From Fagopyrum homotropicum (Eukaryota; Streptophyta; Magnoliopsida; Caryophyllales; Polygonaceae), in contig BSWB01000004.1 in the NCBI GenBank assembly GCA_033239125.1, positions 127,047,235 through 127,111,234 of the forward strand: 64,000 nt of DNA. Direction: 5' to 3'. Position 1 is the first letter of the stretch. Every line of letters starts with the position of its first letter. Below, one piece after another: positions 1 to 8,675 of the stretch. The position numbers and the translations under genes are program-made. The notes below the pieces were generated by a model that was not told where the DNA came from, did no database searches, and worked only from the letters and a program-made list of their open reading frames with translations.

Positions 1-2393
1 TAGAGTTGAAAATTAGCATCTTAAATATAAGATGTAGTGTTTGAACCCTTATGAAATGCCCAATTAGAATGTTGAGGATTTCCTCTTGCCTTTCCTTTTC
101 CTTCATCTTTTGGGGCTGCATTGACCTGCTATGCTGGTTTTATATAGATGAAAGTATTTACATTAGAAGGTACACAGGTAAAACATCCAAACCCAATTGC
201 AATAAAATTACTCTTTTCGTCTATCTAAAATAGCCTTGCAATAATTTGATGTAGAGGGCTGTTTTGTGGTAGCAAGTGTTGTATGTTTCATTTCATTGCT
301 GTTTTGGGTCAGAACTGTGAAATCAAAATGAACAACCTGAAAGTGAAAATGGAGGGTGTGGTCTATGATGATGCTTTGTAGATAATGTGATGAGTTCTAA
401 GGCTTGGGTATATGCAGGATGAAAAGAGTGCCAGAACTTGGTTCCACCTGCAGCGTAGCGTAAGCATAGTCGGCTCTCCAGCAGCAACGCATCTGAATAA
501 AGTTCTGGCTTTGAGGATCTTTTGGCCTTCTTTTATACCAACATATATATATATATGTGCTTTCTCTGTACTTGATATACCCCAAGATTGTTTTATCAGC
601 ACATTTTGCATTAGTATGAGTATGTATCAACCACATATATCCTGTTGCCCTTCTCTACCCAACGATAAACTGAAAATATTCCCGACACTGCTTTTTTCCA
701 TGTTGCTTAAGCCTCTTCAGTTTCATGATGACTCCGTAATTATACCACCATTTGACCTCATGTGATTGTGTTGCACTCTCTTCTTTTTATTCTGTGTTTT
801 AAGGCTCAAACTGTGTTGTATTTAATGATTATGATCGAGAATGGCCACATTGTATTAATTTGCATTACGCATTATGTTGCATTAACATATTATTAGTTCG
901 CAAACAAAACCTGCATTTATTATTCTCTTGCGTAAAACGTGTATTGACCAAGGCAAACAACTTAAATCACGAATCAAAGGTGAATTCTACCAAGTTTTTG
1001 TAAGAATCACATTAACAAACAACCAGGTGTTTCAAATTTCAGCCAGCTCGGACCAAATTCACAATTTGCATGTTTAATTCTTAATGCGTCCGATCTGGTG
1101 ATATATGGGTTTTATCGCTGGCGTGCCTTGGATCTACTCAGAAAAATTCACAATTTGCAATCGTTAAGTCTTAGAGTGGTGGCTAATCGGAAGGTGAGAA
1201 GTGGTAGTAGAGAGGCGACTAATGTATGGGAACACTAGTGATGTTGTCGGGTGGTGGGTGGTGTCATTGACCGCTATCATCTTGCGAAGGAAGACCTGCG
1301 TATTGAGAACATAGTGATAGAGGAGGTAATAACCGAAAAAGGCTCGGCATGGCCGGGCTAAAAAAAACATGCCCAAAACATCCGGGTCGGGCTAGCTTGT
1401 CTTGTTTCTCTGAATTGTTGCTCATTCCCGCTCACAACTAAATTCGTACAATTTGGTGGTCCGATCCGTATTCATCCGATTCAACTTTTTGCTAGATTTG
1501 CAAATTTTAAAAAAGAGTTGGTGCGACAAAAGTTGAAAAGTTTGTTGTTTGTGGCATGTGTGAAATTGAGGGGGCAAGATTGCGAGAGGAGAGGATGATG
1601 TTAGGCGAAACTTAGAGGCGTGACAATTGGCCGAGTTGAAGTGTTAACATAATAACTTGTAGTATAAAAAAATAATTGTGTTACATAATCATACATATAT
1701 GCGGGCTAGTCCGCGAATTAAACTTCTAACCCAATCTCGTCATGTTATTAAAAAGGTCGGGATCAACCCATTCATGTTTTTCTTAGGACAAGTGGCCGGG
1801 TTGGACATGTCAACCTAGATTTGTATGGCTCTAACCATGACCAAGAGAATGCAAGACAAAAGGGTATGTTTGATAAAGGGAATGTAGATTATTTTTGGGG
1901 TTGATAAGGTCACCCGTATAATATTGTTAACTATACTTAGGTTGCGAGAGGGTTAAAAAAAATTTATTTGGCCTCTCGGCCTGTCTATGAGAGGGTTTAC
2001 CTATTCTCAACATAATCTCACGACATGGAACTTTGACCCAAAATAAGTCTCTTGTGACCTAGGCATGGGAGGCTTATTTTTATTTTTGAATTTGTTTAAT
2101 CTCATTTATTTTTTTGTTGGCCTCGGAAATTGTTTTTTATTTTTGTTCTCTCGCAGCCAGGTGTGAGAGGCTTTTTTTGGGGTGCCATTAACGAATTTAA
2201 AGGGATGCGAATAATAGTCTTGTTAATTGTTATTTTGTGGGTGAAGATGAAAACAGGAGATGAAATTTAACATTGTTTCACCATCTCCACTAATCTTTTG
2301 AGATTTTCAAGGGATAAAAAAAATGATTTTATCTTCGTCTCCATCTTAAACACACTTCTACATCGACTACTAATTACCTACTAAAGAGTCAAA
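1..2393. other. Intergenic, nothing recognised
   Basis: I see no gene with recognisable protein similarity here. The open frames are short and lack domain motifs. The stretch around 1335-1400 has GC-rich, G/C-biased words like those seen near decayed DNA transposon ends, but no paired termini were found. The first few hundred bases could be the untranslated tail of a gene left of the window, but this cannot be shown. Confidence 0.4.
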
Positions 2394-2723
2394 TCTATAT
2401 ATACTACTAAACTAGACTACACTAATGCTGACGTGTCATTCTCACAAATTTTGTAGGGTTAAATCTTTTTTTAATTAACTTATTAAACCATAAAAAAATT
2501 TTATTAATCTAAAAATAAAACAAAATTTTGTAAAATTAACTAACAAGATCTCCTAAATATTTTAAAAATAATTGAAATAATTTGGTTTACGTATTTCTTT
2601 TATTTTTAAGCCGTCGAAATTTAAATAATTTATTTATTGGGAAGATTTTTATTTTTTTTTTAATTTATTTTGGAAGGAAGATAAGTTCAATCTATTTAGT
2701 TAAAAATTTTTACGGAATTCCCT

Positions 2724-2774
2724 ATCCCACGTCGATTATAATTAAGTCTGACAGTTAGATAACTTGTATAAATA
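2724..2774 (+). promoter_or_regulatory. U-snRNA promoter, unit 1 (USE + TATA)
   Basis: ATCCCACGTCG (2724-2734) differs at one base from the plant upstream sequence element RTCCCACATCG. TATAAATA (2767-2774) follows after 32 bp, the longer spacing characteristic of RNA polymerase II snRNA genes in dicots (Pol III U6-type promoters are about one helical turn shorter). The U2-like start (2799) lies 32 bp downstream of the first T of the TATA box. Confidence 0.8.
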
Positions 2775-2798
2775 GAGGGTTTGAATATTAAACAAATC

Positions 2799-2884
2799 AC
2801 ACATTTCTTGGCCTTTTGGCTAAACCTTAAGTATAATTTTTATTCATAACGGATTAATATCTGTTTTGTGAGTTGTTGGCCTGC
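2799..2884 (+). pseudogene. U2 snRNA 5' fragment, unit 1
   Basis: From position 2799 the sequence tracks the 5' end of plant U2 snRNA: the hallmark CGGCCTTTTGGCTAA block appears as TGGCCTTTTGGCTAA, followed by a degraded branch-point-recognition region and then ATTAATATCTG, as in U2. It then enters the stem-loop II sequence, TGTGAGTTGTTGGCCTGC, where U2 has a GTGGG...CCCAC hairpin. Everything 3' of stem-loop II is missing and replaced by repeats of that segment. The GUAGUA branch-site pairing element is not conserved, so this is not a functional U2 gene. The match is to my knowledge of U2; no alignment was run. Confidence 0.8.
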
Positions 2885-3016
2885 TGTTTTGTGGGTCGTT
2901 GGCCTACTGTTTTGTGGGTCGTTGGCCTACTGTTTTGTGGATCGTTGGCCTACTGTTTTGTGGGTCGTTGGCCTACTTGTTCTGTTGGTCCTTGGCCTAC
3001 TGTTTTGGGGTTAGCT
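2862..3016 (+). repeat. 23-bp minisatellite, U2 stem-loop II derived (array 1)
   Basis: Five 23-bp copies (2862-2976), one 24-bp copy (2977-3000) and a partial copy. The core is TGTGGGTCGTTGGCCTAC. Each copy corresponds to the loop region following TAATATCTG in U2 snRNA. Confidence 0.85.
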
Positions 3017-3319
3017 AATTTTTACTACACTAATGCTGATGTGTCATTCTCACAAATTTTGTAGGGTTAAATCATTTTTTAATTAACTTATTAAACCATA
3101 AAAAAATTTATTAATCTAAAAATAAAACAAAATTTTGTAAAATTAACTAACAAGATCTCCTAAATATTTTAAAAATAATTTGGTTTACGTATTTCTTTTA
3201 TTTTTAAGCCGTCGAATTTAAGTAATTTATTTATTGGGAAGATTTTATTTTTTTCTTAATGTATTTTTGAAGGAATATAAGTTCAATCTGTTTAGTTAAA
3301 AATTTTTACGGAATTCCCT

Positions 3320-3420
3320 ATCCCACATCGATTATAATTAAGTCTGACAGTTAGATAACTTGTATAAATAGAGGGTATCGATTATAATTAAGTCTGACAG
3401 TTAGATAACTTGTATAAATA
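3320..3420 (+). promoter_or_regulatory. U-snRNA promoter, unit 2, with 50-bp duplication
   Basis: ATCCCACATCG (3320-3330) is an exact plant USE. TATAAATA at 3363-3370 has the canonical 32-bp spacing. A 50-bp tandem duplication (3327-3376 repeated at 3377-3426) adds a second TATAAATA at 3413-3420, and only that one is 32 bp from the U2-like start. The duplication therefore moved the USE to 82 bp from the proximal TATA box. Confidence 0.8.
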
Positions 3421-3444
3421 GAGGGTTTGAAGATTAAACAAATC

Positions 3445-3529
3445 ACACATTTCTTGGCCTTTTGGCTAAACTTAAGTATAATTTTTATTCATAATGGATT
3501 AATATCTGTTTTGTGGGTCACTGACCTGC
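3445..3529 (+). pseudogene. U2 snRNA 5' fragment, unit 2
   Basis: Second copy of the U2 5' domain (TTGGCCTTTTGGCTAA ... GATTAATATCTG) that continues into TGTGGGTCACTGACCTGC, the stem-loop II segment. It shares substitutions with unit 1 relative to canonical U2, so the two arose by duplication inside the Helitron and not from two captures. Confidence 0.8.
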
Positions 3530-3751
3530 TGTTTTGTGGGTCACTGACCTGCTGTTTTGTGGGTCGTTGACCTACTGTTTTGTGGGTCGTTGACCTACTG
3601 TTTTGTGGGTCGTTGACCTACTGTTTTGTGGGTCGTTGACCTACTGTAATGTGGGTCGTTGACCTACTGTAATGTGGGTCATTGGCCTACTGTTTTGTTG
3701 GTCCTTGCCCTACTGTTTTGTTGGTCCTTGCCCTACTGTTTTGGGGCTAGC
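3507..3751 (+). repeat. 23-bp minisatellite, U2 stem-loop II derived (array 2)
   Basis: Ten 23-bp copies (3507-3736) plus a partial. Copy variants are ordered: two with GGTCACTGACCTGC, four identical with GGTCGTTGACCTAC, two with TGTAATG at the start, and two with TTGGTCCTTGCCCTAC. The last variant also ends array 1, so the arrays share their 3' edge. Confidence 0.85.
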
Positions 3752-4128
3752 TAAGTATTTTCAGTGATTTTTGAGGCTAGCTAAGTATTTTCAGTGATTT
3801 TTGACTAATCTATATATACTACTAAACTAGACTACACTAATGCTAACGTGTCATTCTCACAAATTTTGTAGGGTTAAATCTTTTTTTAATTAACTTATTA
3901 AACCATAAAAAAAATTTATTAATCTAAAAATAAAACAAAATTTTGTAAAATTAACTAACAAGATCTCCTAAATATTTTAAAAATAATTTGGTTTACGTAT
4001 TTCTTTTATTTTTTAGCCGTCGAAATTTAAGTAATTTATTTATTGGGAAGATTTTTATTTTTTTCTTAATGTATTTTTGAAGGAATATAAGTTCAATCTA
4101 TTTAGTTAAAAATTTTACGGAATTCCCT

Positions 4129-4211
4129 ATTTCACATCGATTATAATTAAGTCTGACAGTTAGATAACTTGTATAAATAGAGGGTTTGAAGATTAAACAA
4201 ATCACACATTT
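4129..4211 (+). promoter_or_regulatory. U-snRNA promoter, unit 3, U2 body lost
   Basis: A decayed USE (ATTTCACATCG, 4129-4139), 32 bp, then TATAAATA (4172-4179). The start region ACACATTT (4204-4211) is retained, after which similarity to U2 stops. If active, it would transcribe into the 3' tail of the Helitron. Confidence 0.65.
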
Positions 4212-4520
4212 TGTTTCTAATTCTTTTTTTTACAAAATTATATTTCGGGTTCCATTTAGATAATTACAATATATTAAAGTAATTTAGTTATAAGTCTATA
4301 ACGGAGTTGTGCATTGTTATTTTTTTAAAATAAATTGTGCATTGTATAAGGATTAAATTTATGAAGTGTAGAATAATAAGAAATTCTTTATTTGTGACTA
4401 TTTTTTCGTTTTGAGAATAATCAAATCCGAATCATTATTATAAAATTTCATAAATATATATTAAGTTCGTACAACTAATATTATAATGATACCCGCACAA
4501 GGTGCGGGCTATACACTAGT

Positions 4521-4952
4521 TGCTCTTTATAAGCAAACACAACCCACATTCATTTTTTTTTTTGCAAGTTAGCATAAATGAATTCAGGTATGTAATAACA
4601 ATGTACAACACAAGGTTTCAAAATGGTTTATTTCTATAGAGGATCCCTCGCCTCTCGGTCACATTAGCTTAAAAAATACTTTTTTTTTCTCTCACACCTA
4701 GGTATTTTTAAATATTTTATTTTCTATTTTCTCCTCGTCACATCACTTTGTTAATTATATATTTATGTATATAACATTTTTTTATACTTTTATGTTGGAT
4801 TTTCTATTCTCTCTCCACCACATCACTTTGTTAATTATGTATTTATCTATACAACATATTTTTATATTTTTATTTGCTATATGTATATATTGGTTTGTAA
4901 TTATAAATTATTTTTAAAAAAATTATTCAATAAATAAATCAATAATAACACA
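4521..4952. other. AT-rich intergenic spacer
   Basis: AT-rich spacer between the Helitron and the Mutator-like element. It has a short imperfect direct repeat containing the words CACATCACTTTGTTAATTAT and TTTTTATAC/TTTTTATAT (around 4738-4870), and no gene. Confidence 0.4.
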
Positions 4953-5145
4953 AATTTATAAGGGTTAATTTGATAAGTAGGCTATTTTGAATTTATTATT
5001 CAGTAACTAGGCTTTTCTTATTTTCTTATTAGTAAATATACCCCTAATTATTTTTACCGTCAAACCTAAATCCCTTCTTTTCTTTGCAGCCACACCCCTT
5101 CTTCTTTCACGAATTCGCTCAAAAAAAAAACTCGATACATCATTA

Positions 5146-5223
5146 ATGGCAGGAAGAGGGAAAACTTTGGGATTTGGTGTCTCTAAGAAGGTTACATCTC
5201 GTAGCAGCAAGATCCAAATCTAG
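5146..5223 (+). pseudogene. Captured histone H2A N-terminal fragment
   Basis: The frame starting at ATG 5146 begins MAGRGKTLG and continues to SRSSK; by eye 18 of the first 22 residues match plant canonical histone H2A. Similarity ends before the conserved H2A fold (AGLQFPVGRIARF is absent). The frame runs three more codons and stops at TAG 5221-5223, where an AGATCT/AGATCC repeat begins. It lies about 180 bp inside the MULE terminus, with a pyrimidine-rich leader that may be captured 5' UTR. This is a non-functional gene fragment; it could at most give a 25-aa peptide. Confidence 0.75.
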
Positions 5224-5265
5224 ATCTAGATCCAGATCCAGATCTAGATCCATATCTAGATCTAG
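5211..5265 (+). repeat. Hexanucleotide AGATCY repeat
   Basis: Tandem AGATCT/AGATCC units directly follow the H2A fragment, with one CATATCT variant. It may mark the rearrangement junction. Confidence 0.8.
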
Positions 5266-6159
5266 TTGTTTGCTGATGCAGGAGGCAAACCTACTCCTGC
5301 TTGTTGCAGTTTGTGTAAACGAAGGTGACGACAGCTCCTGGCCCGCCTTCTGAGTGCACGAAGGAGACGAGAGGAAGGTACTGTCTTGGCTGCTGCTTGG
5401 TTGCCGTCTGTGTGAGCAAGGAGGAGGAAGGCCCGGATGTCTTACTTAGAGTGCATTTTCTGGTAAGTAGATTTTTAACTTCTGGTAAATAGATTTTTAA
5501 AAAATAAAAAAGCTTACTAGTTATTATGCCCATTGCTTAGGACGTGGTTCAGTAGGGTGATGGATTATAAGTTGAGATATTTTGTACATGAGAAGTTGGA
5601 GCTAGTAGGCTGACTTATTTTCACGAGTTTAATACCCTAGAATTGCCAATGGTTATTTATCTTACAGGTGTTGTGGCTATGTTCATTTTGTTTTCATGCT
5701 TTATGTCTTGATTGTGTCTTCATTGCTCATCCAGTACTTTGGTAAGAGATGTTCCGAAGACCAACTTGTGTAATGGGATTCCCTCAACTCTATAGTGAGC
5801 GTATTTGTAGTCAATGCAGGGGACGCGTAGAAGTAGTTTTTGAATGGCGTTATCTGCTGCAAGGCTTTCGATGGGTCCTGCCTGATTCCCGATTGACGCT
5901 ATAGCCATCTGAGTTGCTCCCCAAAGCCTTTAGATTTACATCATAGCCACAAAATTTTTTCTTGTATATAGTTATCTTAGTTTTTTTGTTGTGTGCTCTT
6001 TTCATCTACTTTTTTCTTGTAAATACTACATGATTACTTGATTGTCACCGATAAGATTCTAGTTGTTGGTTGCTCCACAAAATTTCAGCAACTATGCTCA
6101 CTTTTTCTTTAAATCTGCTATTGAATTTCTTGACTAATCTTTTTCTTGTTCCACGGACG
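5266..6159. other. MULE A interior, unrecognised
   Basis: No confident gene. A 62-codon minus-strand frame (5720-5908) includes LLLRVPCIDYKYAHYRVEG and is not low-complexity, so it may be another transduplicated fragment, but I do not recognise it. Confidence 0.3.
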
Positions 6160-6572
6160 ATGCATTACTCTTATCATTTTTCAGACTTTTCTGACGATGA
6201 AGAAGCAATCCCTGCTAAAGTTAAACAAAATGGTCAATATTTTCTACAATGTATATTTGATTAAATATTGAAGTGGGGTTATATGCATTAGTCTTACTGC
6301 CTTCTTTTCAGGTGTAGCTGCAACAAAGACCAAGCCTTCCACTGCTAAGAAGGAAGACAAGTCTGTGAAAAATGTTGAATATGACATTGATTCTAATGTA
6401 CTAAGCTCACTTTTGAATGTTATCGTGATGCCTTGTAGCGATGATGATGATGATGATGATAGCGAAGAAGAAAGGGTAGCACAAACAAAGAGTGCTTGGA
6501 AGAGCCTCTCCTTTAATGAAATCCCTGCCAAATTTCATTTTCCCCTTTTGATGAATTGTGTGATAAATTGTT
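6160..6572 (+). pseudogene. Possible captured two-exon gene fragment, acidic protein
   Basis: An exon ending at 6232 (FSDFSDDEEAIPAKVKQNG) is followed by a GT...TTTTCAG intron (6233-6311). It continues in frame as VAATKTKPSTAKKEDK, then a run of aspartates and a SEEE stretch, with a stop near 6572. The alternation of acidic and Lys/Pro/Ala-rich segments resembles the linker of plant HD2-type (HDT) histone deacetylases or other nucleolar acidic proteins, but no catalytic or EFWG-type N-terminus is present. Together with the H2A piece it suggests capture of host chromatin genes by MULE A. The family assignment is speculative; the coherent splice junction is seen directly. Confidence 0.35.
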
Positions 6573-6794
6573 AGTTTGGGTTTAGCCATAATTTCTCAGG
6601 AAACAGAGAGCTCAGAAGAGAAATGTGGTTTTGATTCAACACAACTTGTTTTATTTAGGATGTTTTTGTAGCAACTTGTTTTATCCTTCTAGATCTCACT
6701 TCAGGTGCTGAAAGTATTTCAGTTGCTCTTGTTAATGACATTGATCGTGAAAAGGGACCTCCCTACTTTACCTACGCTTCTACATATTCTTACA

Positions 6795-7700
6795 TGTATT
6801 TTGTAACTTCTAGTATGAGAAATTTCGGTATATAAATTCCGGTATGTAATTCTGGTATGAAAAATTCTGGTATATAAATTCCAGTATGTAATTCCGGTAT
6901 GATAAATTCCGGTATATAAATTCCAATATGTAATTCCGGTATGTGATTCTGTAATTCTAATATGTAAAATTCTAGTATGTAAAGTTCTAGTATGATAGAC
7001 TTCTTGTATGATAGACTTCTTGTATGATAAACTTCTGTTATGATAAACTTCTGGTATGTGAAATTCTGGTATGAGAAATTTATTACAAAAAATAAAAAAT
7101 AAAATAATAAAGAAAATAAAAAAGGCAAAAGAAAATAAATTCTGGTAAGTAATTCCGGTATATAAGACTTCTGGTATGATAAACTTCTAGTATGTGAAAT
7201 TCCGGTATGTAATTCCGGTATGTAATTCCGGTATGTAATTTGGTATGTAAAATTCTGGTACGTAAAATTCTGGTACGTAAAATTCTAGTATGATAAACTT
7301 CTGGTATGATAAATTTCTGGTATGTGAAATTCTGGTATGAAAAATATAAAAAAGAAAATAATAAAGAAAATAAAAAAGGCAAAAATAAAATAAAATAAAA
7401 AACAAATTTAGTATTAAAAATTAAAACTTACATAACAAACATCAATTAATCTTTCTTTTTTAATAGAAGGGTTAATTATTTTTACCTACCATTAAATGAA
7501 AGTGGTAAAAAAATTACGGGTACATTTACTAAACACAAAACTAAAAAAGGCCTATTAGGCCAAATTCTTTCAAAAAAACTTATGGTATGAAAAATTTTAT
7601 GGTATGATAAATTTCTGGTATGAAAAAAATTTATGGTATGATAAAATTCTGGTATGAGAATTCCGGTATGAGAATTCCCGTATGAGAAATTCAGTCCAGA
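6795..7700 (+). repeat. Dispersed TTCTGGTATG motif arrays in MULE A
   Basis: Dozens of iterations of TTCTGGTATG / TTCCGGTATG with spacers of about 3-12 bp fill 6795-7078, 7138-7346 and 7580-7690, separated by A-rich blocks (AAAATAAAAAAGGCA). The block from the array through the MULE terminal sequence is tandemly duplicated (first end near 7570). The same motif recurs in MULE B and MULE C. Confidence 0.8.
7465..7571 (+). repeat. Internal copy of MULE 3' terminal region
   Basis: GGGTTAATTATTTTTACC ... GCCTATTAGGCCAAATTC matches the terminal region at 7833-7878 plus 15473-15532 and that of MULE B (16950-17056). No matching target duplication was found beside this copy, so it is likely a duplicated inner terminus. 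Confidence 0.7.
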
Positions 7701-8675
7701 AAATAAAAAAGAAAATAAAAATAAAATAAAAAAAGGCAAGAAAAATAATAAAATAAAACAAAATCAGTAATTAAAAATTAAAACTTATACTTATATAACA
7801 AATAACAAACAGTATTATTTTTTTTATAAATAGAAGGGTTAATAATTTTTACCTACTATTAAATGAAAGTGGTAAAAATGTAACAGTAGCCTATGGAAAC
7901 ACCAAAATCCCAAAAATTGAACGCGCCATACACGCGCCGTTACGAGGCATCCTCAAAGAGCAAAGCTACTTAAAAACACAGAAAAAACCCTAATCGCCGT
8001 CTAGCGATAGTTGGAAGCGTTGTTGTCCCTTGGTTGAATCCAGCCCCAAGCCTGCTTACCCTTTCCAGTACCCAATCTCAAAATCAACCTCTCCCAGTGA
8101 TTCACTCACAATCCAAAGGAAAATGGAGTGCTGTCCTCCATTGCACAACTTCAAGAAGAAGAAAGAGAAGCTTGTTTATGCCTCGGAACGGGAAAAGAAA
8201 GGGACGTCTCGAAGCGAAGTGCCCAGTCAACTATACATCCAAAACTGCTTTCCGATGGAAGAAGAAACACTCAGACAAGACGACTCAGCCCGACCTAGGC
8301 CCACGCCTCGCCATGGTCGTGATGCCCAAGACCCCCACCTGGGTACCCTGTTGCCTAGGGTTATTTGAAGAAGCTTTGACCCCTCTGAACGTTGATGACG
8401 ATCCTGCAATACTCAGATCCGGAAAATAATCCAAACATTGAAAGAAAATGAACCTGTCGACTAGAAATCAAGACTTCAGGTATACCCCTAAACTACCTCT
8501 GCCTTCGATTAACTTTTTGAAACCTACAATCAACAATTTTTTATTGCATAATACTTTAAACCTTACCTCACTACCTCTACCAAATCTTATCTATTTAACC
8601 TTGGGATGGTACCTAGTCTTACCATCCCCCCAAACAAATCTCTCTTCTCTCCTTCTCTTGTCTGTTCCATTGAGA

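Larger units (their letters stand above)
2394..4520 (+). mobile_element. Non-autonomous Helitron carrying U2 snRNA-derived units
   Basis: The left end begins TCTATATATACTACTAAAC directly after an A (2393). The right end is CTAGT (4516-4520) followed by T (4521), the A/T target rule of Helitrons. A perfect 7-bp-stem hairpin, CCCGCAC-AAG-GTGCGGG (4492-4508), lies 12 bp upstream of the 3' terminus, as expected. The body is three direct repeats starting at 2416, 3024 and 3831. A second complete 5' terminus (A|TCTATATATACT) occurs at 3809, so 3809-4520 alone is also a terminus-complete short Helitron and the whole may be a tandem fusion. No Rep/helicase is encoded, so it depends on an autonomous relative. 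Superfamily call is strong; the tandem-fusion history is inference. Confidence 0.9.

Noticed and set aside
412..765. 117-codon plus-strand frame
   Set aside because: No domain-like composition, overlapping frames on the other strand of similar length, and no recognisable similarity.
2873..3064. Open frame over the 23-bp minisatellite encoding Trp/Cys/Gly-rich repeats
   Set aside because: It simply follows the U2-derived repeat; the protein is an artefact of the repeat's phase.
4200..4320. Plant snRNA 3'-box downstream of the unit 3 promoter (CA...AGTAATT near 4270)
   Set aside because: It only partly fits CAN3-10AGTNNAA, and the U2 body is missing; not called.
6795..7700. Possible CRISPR-like or regulatory array (regular CTGGTATG words)
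   Set aside because: Repeats are about 10 bp with irregular spacing, in a plant MULE; not CRISPR, and called a degenerate repeat array.
8030..8429. Overlapping plus-strand frames before LINE ORF1
   Set aside because: Two frames overlap over the same G/C-rich leader and neither has motifs; treated as LINE 5' leader.
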